Source: Lethocerus indicus
Taxonomy: Eukaryota > Arthropoda > Insecta > Hemiptera > Belostomatidae
Direction of reading: 5' to 3'
DNA length: 64,000 bases
NCBI GenBank assembly: GCA_019843655.1
Contig: JACDQD010000008.1
Location: 10,016,442 to 10,080,441 of the forward strand
Positions 13,101 through 28,100 of this stretch are shown here, piece by piece. Both the position numbers and the translations under genes were made by a program. The notes beneath the pieces were generated by a model that saw nothing but the letters and a program-made list of their open reading frames with translations, made no database searches and was not told the DNA's origin. Position 1 is the stretch's first letter, and every line of letters begins with the position of its first letter.

Positions 13101-16100
13101 ACTAATCCGTAGTTTGTTTTCTGATTGTACTATCATTATTTTAGCCGTGTTGTATATTAGAAAATTTCACGAAATTGGTTACCGAAATAGTAAATAATAA
13201 AAATAAATGCGCGTTTAACATTAATAGCGTACTGACTAATTTATTACAATAATAGATGATGATCCTAGAATTTTTTGAGAAAAGTTATAGATTATTTTAA
13301 AATCGGAACGAATTATTTCTTTGTGTTTTTCCGTCGATGTTATTTACTTCCGTAGCAATCTGTGTTATCTGCGAACTAAAGTTTTAAATTTGTTTATAAC
13401 AGCTGAGCGCAGACAGGAGAACTCGACATAATTCACTGCGGTTATCTGGAAATTTCCCCTAATTGCAAACAACCCCGCAGCGGGGGGAAACGCGCCGAAC
13501 ACAGAAATGTGACGGCGGGACGTTATGTTGTAGTCGGAGGCCGGTCTGAGTCACTATTAATTAATACAGCGGTTTATTTAAAGTGTAATTCGGACCGGTG
13601 GAAATTTGTCCCCCCCTCCCCAGGGCCGGAGAGTTAAAAGACCGACTCGTTAGCGCCCATTTGGGCGCACCGCCTGTCAAATACATTTCCGCGACGCTTT
13701 GTAAATGCACTTTTCCTCCCACTGTAATCGGCATCAGTTTTAGTTGCTACTTGTTTTCGACCCGGAGCTTTTCAGGAATTGACATTTTCACTCGGGGCAA
13801 ACTTTTACCGCCGAATTTGTCCGTTGCGTATTGTTTATGTTTTCGCGAATGCTTTTATTTCGGATAAAAATCCGTCCTTGCGTGTGCGTTAAATTTACGT
13901 TACTACAAATTAAATTGGTGTTATGAACGAATATATATGAGAGGAAAATGGATGAAATTAATTGTTAGGTTGTACCGTTTTTTTCTGATGCTGGGGGGGG
14001 TTACTAAATATATTAAAATTCTTTAGTTCCAACCCTATTTCTTTCGGTGAACACTCGTTCGATCATTTTCATTTTTCGTGTTTATCCAGTGAAAACGTGG
14101 CGACGTCCGGCGGCGAAAGTAAAGTTTTCTTCGACTTCCCGACGACTGTCGAGGGGCTAAGGAAGGCCTTCATTTATATTAATGAGTGTCCCAGCTAGGG
14201 GTGGGTCGGGGTCACCCCGATTTTTTTCCTTTATTTTCAGCAAGCGGGGCACAAATCTACCCGAAGGGTGTATACACTCCACTCGGGATGATGGAAGGCC
14301 CCACTTAAGCCCTGTGGGGGCGGAGAGGGATGTTCTTGCGCCTTCAGATTCAAAAAAGTTAAAGCGGAGGCTCCGCCTTTCGCGGAGTCGATGATGGCCG
14401 GTATCTTCCGGCCTATTCCCGGAACATCTTATTCCTCCGAGCGATCTTACTCGGTCCGCTATCAGATCTCGGAGCTTAAATCTTAGGACGGACTATTAAC
14501 TGCTCCCGCCTTGGGGCAAGTTCAAGTCGGTGTAGGATGGGTTTTGAGAACCTACTACTTAATGTACGAATTACAAAGAATGGCCAAAATATTTCTAATT
14601 TAATTAATTTCTTACGTCAGATATATTTCTTACAATTTTCTGGTTCATGAATTATCTCTTCAGTATTATGTACAATTTCGCTGCAATAGTATTCAGCCCT
14701 CTCTAACGCTTGAGTATTATTTTCATTCCTACAATGAAAATAGGACAGGACGTCTGTCAAGTGAAAATTTGATATTTTCCGATCGATCTCCATTCGTGGT
14801 TCGGCCATCTTCAGTAATTAAAAAAAATGAAAATTGACCTGGGTTGTCTCGACTCTTGTTTTTGAGATTTTGGTTATATTGATGATTATAGATTGAATTT
14901 CTAAGCAATAAGAGTTTTTAGAATTATGAATTAAAGTGACCGTGGGGAAAATGTATGATAACGGAACGAATTAGTGCCCCCGCTACGTTTTTACAACTGA
15001 GTTTGAAATGTAATCATAATATGTAAATTCCTTCATTGGAAATGAAATGCCGGCGGAATCATACCGGGAATAAATTCCATTCCAGCCTAACAAAATAATA
15101 AGCTCTACCTCTGGTTTAGTAGTTATTCAACACATTCATAGTCTTAGCATTATTTTCGCATCTAATTTTATTGTTATCAAAAACAGACTTTGTACGTTGA
15201 TACTTGAGGAATTTAAAAATTAAGGTCTCTCTCGTCCGGTGGGACACGTAGAATGAAATTCCTATTCCGTAGGTCAATTGGCCGTTTTATTTTGCACCAG
15301 AATCTCTCGGACCATAATAACACGGGGAATTAGGGGCGATGGTTCAGACGAGAATCCTTAAATCATCGGAAAAATCTAAGACTTAGGAGCAGTGCTATCT
15401 GAGCCGGTAGAAACGTGCGGTATCGTCGTTGCCGTATCTCACTCCCAAGAGCTTGTGCTACGTCCTCGAGATATCCGTTTCCCGATCGTAGCCCTGTACA
15501 CTTTCTTCCCTCCCGTCCGGATGCTTTCCGGGGTACGGAATCTTGGTTACCGAGGACCAATAGCCAAAATTGGGCTATTCTCTCGGCTGTATCCGATTAG
15601 CTAATAGTCCGGCAGGCTCCTTCAGATTATGGGAGAAGGACGGCTAGTGTCAGCGTAATTAACACGGTAAGCGATATTCCCTATGTTATAATTAACTGAT
15701 ACGGCGTATGTTGTCCCATCATCGTGCTCCGTGGTATCTTCTAGTCTAAACATATTATCCCCCACTAATAGTGGCCATAAATCATTGCTGAAAGTCTTAC
15801 CGAAACCCAACTCCGAGTGCTCGCACATTCCTTAAAATTAAGACTAATGAGATCACCTCGGAAATTTTAATAATTTAACCTCGTTGAAAGGCACCGAAAT
15901 AATTCACAATTTTTAATATTTTACCGATTGTACGACCTGGAGAAGATGAAACTCGGCGACGGTACAACATAAATTTTAATATCGTGATCCGAAGGATTTT
16001 CGTTCTACGAATAAAAAAAGAGCAGCTATGTTCCGAAGATTTTTGGATTAAATATATTCTTAGAAAATTAAAGAAACTCGACCCTGTCAAACGACAAAGC

Positions 16101-19100
16101 AGAAAGAACAATACATTTGACTTTTTTTAGAAGGATTAGAAGAGATGTTGCAGGCGACGTTTATTTTCTTTGACAGACCTTATACTAATGTAAAAACTAC
16201 ACTCACCCAAACAGAATACATGGAATATGTTTAATTACGCAAATACGTAAGTGCGAAAGCACAATTTTGTATATAATATCAACAGTTCTGGTGTAGCTGA
16301 TTTGTATATATATTAAGCAACATATATTGCGTTGAAATTGGTAGAAATCCTAATGAAAATACTTCCTATGTGCTAATCTGTTAACTGAATAATTCACTGT
16401 ATGGGCAAAATTCATTTTAATTTGGGAATTAATATTATTATTTATATATATTGGAGGATAAAATTAGCGGGCACTGCGACAGAACGGAGCCGGGACTAGC
16501 ATTTGTATAAACAAAACTGTTCTAATATTTATTTGACTGGAGTCGCAATCGTCGGCCGATTGTCGCTATTGCGGGTCCCTCGCTCCCCACGCATCTCGCC
16601 CTGCCCGTGATGTGGCGGGGGCGGGGGGGGAAGCAACCTATGAGAACTTCAATTATTCACGTTTATTCGAGTTTCAAAGAACTCAAAACTCGGCGGTAAT
16701 TCGGGTATGGCCGCGGCCCCTCTTATACTATTAATGGAAAAAGCCGTGGGCCACCCGCCCGGGGGCCTATAAATTCGGGATAACGCCTCATCCCCTAATT
16801 TACCGCTGTTCGTGTGCTCTGCCCCCACCGCCCTCTGTTGTTCCGGCCCGGTCCTCTGTTCTACTCTGTTAAGCCGTTCGGCCGATAATTTATATCGGAT
16901 AATTTGCCTAATGCCCCCCCCACCACCACCGGAAAGCCTTTTGAACTCGAACATCTCGTTGAACAAACAAGCTTTTGACCCGATTCCTTTTCAGGATAGA
17001 GCTTTAATTAAGCGGTAAGAAAGGAGAAGTGAAAAATATTTCCGGTATGATTCGGCGGACAATATCGCTTCCTGTTTTTCTTCGGCTTGGAATTAAAATC
17101 TTGATACACAAGTTAGATGCTTAACTATTCCCCCAGTAGTGTATTTCGGTATTCCAGTATCTGAGTACTCCCTGTATTTTAAATAAACGTATTTACAAAT
17201 TGTTCAACAAATGTTATTGTCTTGTATATAGCTGGCAAATACTCGAAGGAATTTTTAGATTGACCCTGGTGTATTTTAGAACTGTCTCATAAAGTTAAAA
17301 CTTAATACAAATTAATTAGTTACGTAAGATTAAGTAGTTTAGGTTTGTTATATAGGACATGGTTTATAAAATAATTACACCCTTTAAATATTTATTAAAT
17401 GAATATTGTTTACCTGTGTTAATATTGTATGCGGATATCTGTATAAATTACAATTGTGTTATGTAGCCATGTTCGTTATATCACAGTGGTAATTTGATCG
17501 AGAGATTTTTTGCGGTATAATATCAAGTCTCCGTTAGCTTCCGTTTTCTCAAGGACATCCTGTTCGTGTATTGCATCGATTGTTCCCCCCCCCCTCTACA
17601 CATTGCACAATTTCCTACCGGCCTCGTACAATTATTATATGCGCTCAGTCAGGACATTTTCGTTCGGTCACTCCCGTAGGGCCATTGAAGCACTCGAATC
17701 CTGGAAAAGTCCTTTCCGTCGCAGTGAAACTCCTATTGAACGGTCACTCGATCAGTTTCTTTGAGTAGGTTCCTGCTCCACTGCTGTACCGACCAAAGTG
17801 GAGCTATTTGAAAGCCCCATTTGAACTAACCGGGCTCCGCGGGAGTTTCCATAATCGAATTTAAAAAAAAAACTCCTCGCGTAGCATTGCATTGCTTCTG
17901 GGTTCCTACATTCTCGAACCAATATTAAAAATGACTTCATATTCACATGATATTGACCTTAATTCTTAAGCAATAAATTAGAATTAGTTGTTTTCGTAAT
18001 ATTGTGCTGGCGATTATTGCTGTTAGCTGAATGTTTGCCCACCCGAGTGAAACTCAGGGTCATTTTACCTCGTTGTCCTTTTGTCCGACTGTCCCTAACC
18101 GTCCGAGAGGAGGCGTTCTCACAGCTTTATCCTTATTTATGGACGGGATCCACATGAGAGCAGAGGCCATTATCGTTTAACCATCTGTCGGTCCGGTTAT
18201 CATGGGGCTGCTGGGCAAAGATCCTTCCCAGTGGTCCCCTGTGCGCTGTGTAGGTGACACATCGTTTGATCTTCAGGTTCGGTCGGTCACATTTCTTGTA
18301 AATACTGCGATGTCTGTCTCTGGGTATTAACGGCCAATACCTCCCGGTTTTTTTTATAAAAATTCGCCTCGTATTCATTCTTGTTAAGCTACCAGCCAGT
18401 TGAATTGCAGATCAGAGATGTAAGGCGAGCTAAGCATTGTTCCAATAGTTTCCATAACAGCGCCCTTGAATAATTAAATTTCTATTGAAGAAAGTTCGGG
18501 GCTTTTGAGAGGGCGCGTAACTGCTTAAAGCTGAAGTTTTCCTAAGGGTTTGCCCTTGAATAAGTTTTTTAATTCGGGAATATTTTGTTCGAAACGCAAT
18601 TCATATTTTTGTGCGTCTCCCCATTATTAATTGGTGTTCAGATATAAAAAATATATATTACAAATACGACTAAAAAACGTGTTTAATTATGGGTTTCCAT
18701 GTAAAGGAATTGATTCGACTCTAAAGAGCCCGTAGAAAAGAGAACCGTTGTTCCGTTAAATGTCAAAGGATGAATAACAAATGCATTTGACAATAATCAA
18801 CTTTGAGAGGCGTCCAAAGCGCAAAACGAATTAGGGAGTGAATAAAAAAAAGATGTAAAGCGGATTGAGAAAACACTTTCAAGGCGGATCGCTTAAAAGA
18901 GAATTGTTACCTCGATAAAATAAGCAGAATTCTCAGTCGTATTTCAGCGGGACTGAAAAGAGGTTCCCCCTGAACTGTTTAGTGCGGCAGTAAAATAAAA
19001 GAATCGTATATAGTGAAGTGTTAGAGGAGCCGCTCACTGACACCTGTCGGCCCCAATGCCCCCGCCCTGATACACCGTAGAGTTACAATAGAATGATAGT

Positions 19101-22100
19101 GCCATTGAAAACATTCTAGCGCCGGCATTCGATCGGATGGCGTTTACTGACTGAATAAACTATTTTCTGACTACAGTTTTGGAAGCTTCCGAATTCAGGA
19201 TTGACAAGCTCAATCGTATCGCCATTATCGGAAAAGTCTCGGTTATTCCGCCAGTTTAAGTGTCGTTAGGTCTAATTAATTCCTGCGACAGATTACGCCG
19301 CAGTATATTCTCGGTGAGTACAGTTGTATCAAGATTCTGAAGTGCCACTGACGGCCCTCTTGAAACGAATCTGGAAGTGTATAAGGATAAAAACAAGGAA
19401 GGGCGGATGGGGAATAAAGCGGGGTTAGGACGCAATTGGGCGGGCGGACGAGTGACGAACGGAAAAAAGTTTATAACGACAACAAAAGCCGTCGCACCGG
19501 GGCCACGTACCGCAGTCGACTTCGTGATCTCCCGGCTGATAACTTCGTAGTGGCGGGGGGGAAGGGGACTTTATTTCTGCAAAATTGGTGTCGTTTTGTT
19601 TTACGAGCGGACTCGGCCGGCCGATCCAACTCCGGCCACGGTAACTTTGGTCGGAACTGGGCAAGATGCAAGTGTCGTTACGAGTACGGTATACGCCGGA
19701 ATTGGACGTTTCGGTGATAATTCTGAGGGTCTGATGAGGGCGGGATCGCACCTCGTCTCCCAACTCGTTCCCGCTCATACGGAGCTATTGAACGTAGAAC
19801 GAGAACAATCTCGAGGAATCGGGTCTTAACTCTAGTTTTACACTTATATTATATCAAACCCGCATTACTTATTAAAAGCATTACTGTTAACATGACAATG
19901 AAATATGGTTTTGGCATATTTACGTCAAAGTCGGTTTTTTGTTGTCGTAACAGCTGATTTATTAAACGCGCGTTCAAATGGTAGCTTTACTCCTTTCACT
20001 GGGCACATTTCGCTTCTAGTTTTGTATTAAAGAGCTTAAATTCGTGAAGCGAAAATGTCCAACTATTTTTAGACTTCGGCAAATTGATTTTCTGCAGGGG
20101 GAATCGTTTTATTCTGTTGTCGGGCTGAAAATGGATTTTTGCGAGAAGAGTGAGCCAGCCGGAGGAAGGAGGAGGTAGGGAAAAAACTCCCGGGTGAGAG
20201 TGTTGCTTAAACACTCGGCCGACTAATTGGACACGTGCCCTGTGTGTAAGTGTGAAAGGCCCCGGTCACTCTGGAGGAGACGGCGCCCGAGTTACGACGC
20301 GTTAACAAGAACTTGAGAAGATGTCGCTTCACACACAAAACCCTCCTTTCCCCTTTATTTCTTTCTTTTGCCCTCGCGTTTCTCCATTTCCACATCCCCC
20401 TACTTAATCTCCGCTCCAACTACTTCCGCGCGTCGGTTTAAATTTGTCAGTTTTCTGTATCAATCAAGTTTCAACTATCAGCGTCGCCATTTGGAAAAAA
20501 ATAACTTTAATTTTTGAATGCTAGAAGTCCCCCTAATTGAAGTATCAGTTAAGCTTGCTTGTAATTATACAAGCGTTACTTTAAGTTGGCTAATCTTATC
20601 AATATGAGGTGTTAACAAATTTTTCTCGACTTTCCTTAATAATCCAGGATTTTTTCTTCCTGTTTTTTCCGGAGTTTTAGAGGGTCATTTAAAATTCGGA
20701 TAGAAATTTTTCAATTATTGGGAAAAGTGTTACCCCGGGAACTCTCACCGGAGCTCTTACCTTCTGTGCAGCCGTGCAAATTTAAACTCAGCGTTATTTC
20801 ATTAAATATTTAGGCCACTTTTACGGCCAGAAGTTATGCCGCCAGAAAGGCCTAAGTTTTTAAACTTCGTCTTTCGGGTCGGCAGACGTGTGTAAAATCC
20901 TATGTTGAGTAAATGATAAAATGATAATACTAAGAATAAACCCAATTTCTTCTCGCGCTTGTGTCTGACGGACCTTCTTTTCGCGCTTGTTTCTATTGGC
21001 AGTAATGTATATATGACCGATAGGATGTTGAGGCAGGATGTTCGTCTGTTTAATTAGCTTCTCAGGAGGGAGATACCTTTCTCAGGTTATCCGCATGATT
21101 TTTAAGGTAGAGGCCTCCTCGAGTATAGCGGAAGATCTGTACCAATCTATACAATCTATTCAATTTATTTACTCATCAAAGAGGTCACTACTAGTGTCTA
21201 ATAATTTACATTTTCATTAATTCTTATATAATAATGTACCGATGTAGTCTGTTTTCATCGTGCTTCCTTATAATACCGCGTATTAAGAGAGTTTTATCCA
21301 ACCAACCGGCTTAATAACTGGGTGGGTGGGGGGCGGGGGTGCGAACTGCTCGGGTTAATTGTAAAAGCGGTGGGAAAGAGAGCGGTGGGAGTTGATGCCG
21401 AGAGTTACAAGGTGTTAACAAGAAGAGGAGACGCGCGGCCGCCGGCATGTGGCTCCCTCTATCTGTCAGTGAGGCCGGCCCAACCACTCCCGGCGGTCTC
21501 CTATTGACATGTCACTACCAGATCCTCGGTTTAATTTATGTGGCGGTCTAATAGGAGAGCTCTCCCTACCTCCCTCCCACCCTCCCGTCACACGCTGATT
21601 TGTGTAAGCTCCCGGACACGGGCACCAATCGGCCCACAGCCGGCCGCCACCCGTCCCCGGTAAATACTCTCCACCCCTCAAGTCTCCTTTCCAGAGTCCT
21701 GGAGCGGAAGACCCTTCCAAATCCCACTCTATCTTCACCCGACTTCTAACCGTAATGACATAGCTGGTCATTTATTTACGCAAATATAATTCACGTCGCC
21801 ACTCTTATACTTGTGTCAAGTACAATGGTACTTTCGTATGAACCATGCCCCGTGCCGGCGATTAATCGCCGGCGCGAACTTAAATGAAGTGACCGACTGG
21901 AACGATCTGGTTGTATTCGCAAATACAATGTCGTTGATCCTGAAAGTGAAGCGGGGAAGTGAAAAATGGCGGCAATACTCTTGGTGTGGTAAATGTAGTG
22001 ATTCTGTGAATACTAGTAAACGTTTCCTTCGTACACAAAATCAAGGTAACCAATTCTTTTGTAGGTGAACTGTTTAGCTTCATTAGGCATCAAAAGTGTA

Positions 22101-25100
22101 TACACTTTTATCATTCTATTTATTCAGCTAATACATTCAAACTGCTTTACGTATTGTTTTCACTGTGGAAAAATAAAACTGTCCTTAATTTTCCCTGGGC
22201 CGCAATTTAGCTTTTTCTCGAGTGGAAAAGTGAAAACAAAAAAAAACTCTGGAATCAATTGGCCCAGAGATATAAAGCGATTTGTGCGAGAACTCGGATG
22301 GTCAGGGCTGATCATGGGCGGTCGTGCTCCGGGAATAAATGGGCAGATATTAGTGAGTGCGGGGACCCATTAGTAAATTACCCGCATTTACCGTCGGCTA
22401 CATAAAAGGCCGGCCGCCTACTGCATCCATCTGCCAGCAGTTCGCCTCCCGGTCGGCCCACTGCCCCTTCAATACCGACCTCGTTACTCTTAACATTTTA
22501 CGAGCTCTAATCCAAACCCGTTCGGCCTAAATTTTGGTTCCTTCCCAAAATGTGTGTACGGTGTTTACAAATTCAATTTCAAATTGAAGGCGAAAAAATC
22601 CCTCCGACGTACTGCCATCACACGGTCTCAATTCACTGTTCGACTTTTTCGGTCTGCAAATTTCAAGTTGAATTAACCCGGAATTAACGCCAGTTAAAAT
22701 GAAAGCGTGTTCATAGTAAAAGTCGAATATTGGTGGAGAATAACATAGATAATGGGCTGGAATTCCGGAGGATCGAACGTTCACAGCGAGGTCGTTATTT
22801 GAAGTTTGTTTGAACGTGCTTCATTTGCCCATTGTTGGACACGTACGGCGGTGAATACTCGGTTGCGCTATATCATTAGTTAATTCATATATTCCGGGTA
22901 TATATACCGGCCGCAGAGCTGTCAGTTTTGATACTTCTTACTGTCGCTCCCAAAAAATAAAATTGATTGCCTCTGATAATTGGAGCGGTTGACGCGTTAT
23001 TGACAAGCCGCCATGTTGGGCTGTAGGCCGCGGGGCGTGTAACGGACCCAATGTTTGGAGTGGCAACTGAGGCGTGAGGAATTACAGCTAATGAGCCTAT
23101 TGACATATTACAAGACCCTGGGCGTATTGCTGCCGTCGGACCAATAATGCTCACCGTCTAATTGAAACACAGATGGACTCTCGCCCCTAATGCAGTTATC
23201 ATCGAGAATCCGATTCGGGCAATTCCCCCATTCACGCCGCTATTGATATGAAGCCGCGATCCCACCCCGAAAGGTGTTAATGCCATTCGATCAATTTATA
23301 AACATTTAACAATCAATATTTTTCACCAATTTCACGTATTATACTACATATAAATCGGCGGAAATATATTGGTCTGAACAATTGGAACGGCCATTGTCAA
23401 AAATACAGTATTTCGCCACTTGATCTAATCTCTCCGAAGGAGGATGAACCGGATTAATTAATTATGATAATTCCGTTAATTAATTAACCACCGTCGATTA
23501 TCTCACGTACAATGTAGTACAGTAGTTAATAGCAGAATAGCTTGTGTCGAACAGTGTTTGCCACAATTCCGGGTTTTTCTAATTTAATCGTTTGTTTTCA
23601 TAGTTGTCGAATGGTCGAGTTAATAGTACCGGAAATTCATATTGCCGTAGAACTGTGTAAAGGTGACACATATTGAATATTATACTTTGGCGTATCTGGT
23701 AACTGAGATAGGATTACAAATTTAATTATTACTCCTATTCCGATCCGAATAACTGAAATACATCCTTCTAGATCTGGGACGGTAAGGCAGGCCAATAGGC
23801 CGGTGGCTGGAGGCGACACTGATTTCTGATATGTTATAATAGATTATTCGAATGTACAAATAATCTGATTATCGGAGCGAGCACCCCTACGGGAGATACT
23901 ATTGCTCTCGGTCACTGTTAAGGTTGGATCGAAATATTGGAGGTTAAACGCTAGGTTGATTCGACCGAATTAAGACATTCCGAAGTGGCTCTTTCTTCGG
24001 ACCTTTGTCCCGGGGTCGCTCAGAAGATTGGATGGCGGGAGGGGAGGTGTTGGTAAAAAATAAAAATAAAGGTACGGCGGGCGACGCGATTTTTTAACGA
24101 AGTGTACATATTAAATGAGTGTACAGAGTGTATAGGGGGATGGGGCTGTAAGGAGCGGAAGGAAGGGATATTGCCGGGCCCAAAGTACACAGTAATTATC
24201 TCCACGGCGAGCGTGTTTTAATGGGGTTTTGTCTCTACTCGGTCCATTCTTTATTCTTTGTTGTTCAACGGACCACCTGAATCGGCCCCCGGAGGCCCCC
24301 CCCCTCATTGCCGAAACTTTATTTTCGGCTCCCTTTTTGTTCGGCGACACTAATAATAATAATAATAATAATAAACGGATTGAAATGTTTATAACAAACT
24401 CGGAGCGGTCTAATTATACTTAGAAGAAGGAGACGATCCACCCTGGTAATTATACTTGTCGATATCATATCGATGCCAACATGATCAACATTAACGAGTT
24501 GGTTTATTAACACTGAAATTATTAGAACAATAAAGTGAACTGTGACAAAAATATTGCTCGTCTGCATAACTTAGTCTGGTCTTCAACGAGTAGACTTTCG
24601 TTAGTAATAAAGGTATTTGACTGCACTGTTCAAATGATTGTATCTGATTTCGTATGTGTTTTATTTTCGCTCGGAAACGCATCAGTTTTTGCCAGCGGGT
24701 CTAACGCAAATACAAACCCTCGTCTTGACAACGACACACCAGTGACGAAATTTAATGATCAGAAACAAAGCTCCGCGGACAGTGAACAATAACTGATAAG
24801 TCAGTCGCAGTTTTATTGCCTTCGGACTTTTAATTGCTCGAAACTTTACACTAATCTGCCTGTATTAAACTTAATGTTTTCAGACGCGGTTAAGCAATTC
24901 CGGAAACTGGAGAATCAATTTAGTATCCCGGATAGTATTTCTTCGTCTCCTTAGTTCTATGGGTTTTCCGCGGAATTAAGTTTTACTACCGCTGTGGGAA
25001 AATTCGAATTATCTTCCCGCCGAGGGAAGAGTTTCATTGGGGAGTTTGTCTCTCAGTTTCTTTATTCTTCTAAAAATGTACTCTGCCTCGAAGATTTTTA

Positions 25101-28100
25101 TGTCCCTTCGTTTTACAAGACTTATTTATACAGCCCTTCTTTATAAAACTAACAATCTACATCGTCCAATTTTATAGTGGATGCAAATATTGTCATAGGA
25201 CAAACGTTTGTTTCAGTATCGATATAACTGAAATAGTTGGTAGCCTATGCACTGGTATTATTGCGTTGTAAGTTAAGGATTCATTTTACTCATGATATCA
25301 GAATAATAAACCTACACCACCTATCTAATAACAACGTTGTAACGAATATATTCATTTTCTATATTTAAATTAAATATATAATGAATATTTAGATTTGATA
25401 CAATTTGTATAATATTTCAACAGTTTATTTATCCACGGAAGGATTAGGTATATACTTTGTTGCAATGTTTTTTTAGTTTAATACATTTCCTTCTGCACAG
25501 GAATAGTTTGCATAAAATTCTTAAACGTCTCAGATTTGTGACCCGAGAAGGTAGAAAAAAAACCGTACTTGAGAAAGTTACAAAGGAAGAAGCCAATTAT
25601 AAGAGGCCGGCATTTCGGTGTATAAAATACTTTGAGAGCCGAGTCACTTTATATTTGCACACGGAGCGGAACCGACCGGAACTAACTTTATTATATCCCG
25701 TTCAATCCACTACATAATAGACTCGGCCGTGGACGCTCTCATTTAGAGCTTCAGAATGCTCCTCTCTTTTTATTTTTTTCTGACAATTATTTTCAAGACT
25801 TATTTTCGTCTAATCGCCTAAAATAGTAATTGTGTAAGAATCATCGCTGAACATCTATTAAATCTTATTATCATTTTTCAATATTTACCTGGAGACTAAT
25901 TCAGGAATACCGTGTTTTTTTGTACGTCTAAAATAAATTGGCCGTATATTTCATTTTGTTCCATTTGAATCGAATCTGTTGCGATCATTGAAAAGTGTAA
26001 TGAAACTAATCTGCGCTCTTAATGTATTTCCCGCTAATGTATTGGCTGTGTTTGCTGTCTTCCTTCCAGAAGTATAAATTTTGTTATCGCCTGTGCGATT
26101 AATCCACTCGCCAATTCTGAAAATCTTGTGAGAAAATTATAGTGTTAGTACTAATACAGAAATTACAGCCTCTCCCCTATATCCTCCCCCCCATCTTTTT
26201 TCTCTATAATGTAATATTTGTATATTGAGTTGTATAAATCATTTTGAGCGAGGTCTATATCAATCTGGACAGCTCCAAACGTGATACTACTTATTATAGA
26301 TCTTTAATTTTCTGTTCGTACAGAGATATCTCGTCATTGTATATAATGCGACTGGGTAGGCATGACTGTATAGGAGGGTTAATTGTGCTATAAAGGGCTT
26401 ATTCGCAACCGGTTCCGACTGCTGGCTTCCAATCGGAAATGAGCGATCGCCGATCGGAACTGGCGATTTGTAGATAAACGCCAAATTATCCGAACAATTT
26501 AGCCTCGGAGTGGGGCCGTCCCCGACGTGACGCAGGGCCGCGCTGGTAATGACCCCGGTAGCCGGCCGAACAAAGCGCCCCCCACACAACAGCCCTAGAA
26601 TAGAAGGAAACTCTAATCGTCCTCAATACCGCCCGGATACTTACTTTCGTCTCATATTTTACAACTTTCCAGACTATCGACCAGTCTTCCACGACGAAAA
26701 TAGAGTTTCAAATGTACAAATCGTGTTGGGAAAGGGCGCAATTCAAATCGCAGTAGTAGTCCATTCGATTGAGGAGTAATGTGACACGCAAATATAACGT
26801 AATAAATAAACCGATACGGCTCCAAAAATGGTAAAAGTTGTGGCATGCACAGACAACAAAAGAAAAACTTTTCCTGAAACTAAGAACGTCTTCGAACCTA
26901 TGGACTCGAAGTATTGTAGAGACTTAAGCCGAGAAATATAATTATCACCCGATAGTTTTTAAAATGCAAATATAGTCTTCTGTTCCGATTAGTAATCGCA
27001 GCGACAGTTTTTGGCGTAACTTGAGATATTATGGCTAACATCCATGACCGTGGCTACAAGGAATTGTTAAATTGTGGAAGAATCGTGCCGGACCGGAACG
27101 GCGGGGGGAAAAATACGGATCGAGTTAGGCTTCGGCAAGGAAGCTCAACTCCCCCCCACCCCACCCGTTCTCCGGGGCTAGGATTTTCAGGAATGGGATT
27201 ATTGTCCGGAACCGGAGGGGATAGAGGGGGATTACCGGGATCGGGGTTCGGTTTAGGAGAGGTCGGCCGCCGTTTTGAGACGAAGGAAACGGATGTATTG
27301 GATGGCGGGGGCGGAGGCGGGGGATGCTAGGGGATAGAGAGGTTTTTGAGAAAGTGAAATGGGCCGCGGGGTGAGACCCACTCGAAGAGGAGCCGCCCCT
27401 GTCACCGGCACCGACCACCCGCCTTTAACCCATCCCGATTTTATCCTTCGGGCTCCAGTTTCCCACCCGCCGGCGTTTCCTTTTTGATTTTTCCGTTTCG
27501 AGAATGGGCCGCAAGCTCCCCCACCGAATTCCCGCCCGTCGTTTCGCCTTAAAATATAAGATAATTGATGGATTTACAATAAATTCGGATCGAGAAAGAA
27601 CTGAGATAAATCCCCAGACCCGGATGATACGCTTCATTTTCCCTTCCCCTCCGCTATAGTAATAAGCGAAATATTGTAAAGCATCGGATCCTGAAAATAT
27701 ATACAAGAGAAATTATGGACGAGATCTTACAATTGAATTTATGGAAAGCGCGTGCTTACGACAAACATAACCCGTAACATAATAATATGACTACACCGTT
27801 ATATATTAGTTGAGAAGTAAATTCGTACGAATTCCATTCCTTCGTAGGCATCTCCTACGGTCACTCGTTAAGTTGGTGCGACCGCCACCATTTTGGGCAG
27901 GACACTTTTCAGTTCCCAGGTCAATATAATGTTTTAGCACTCGTGAGGGCTGTTGTTTAGTGTTATTCCTCGGTGTGTAATTGTGCCGGGGTAACGAAAG
28001 CTGGGGTCGCCGAACCCCCGTTCGACCAGTTCGCTTTTCAATCGGGGCGGAAATAACGTTGCCAAAAATATGAAGTTCGAACCGCGTCGAAAATCGGGTT

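Noticed and set aside
14091..14196. Plus-strand stretch after ATCCAG reading ENVATSGGESKVFFDFPTTV
   Set aside because: Looks coding at first, but it ends in a stop with no donor, and exons 11694-11750 and 30386-30546 join perfectly without it.
14617..14808. Minus-strand 63-codon frame MAEPRMEIDRKISNFHLTDV
   Set aside because: No similarity recognised and no splice sites; it starts inside a possible Penelope-type terminal motif remnant.
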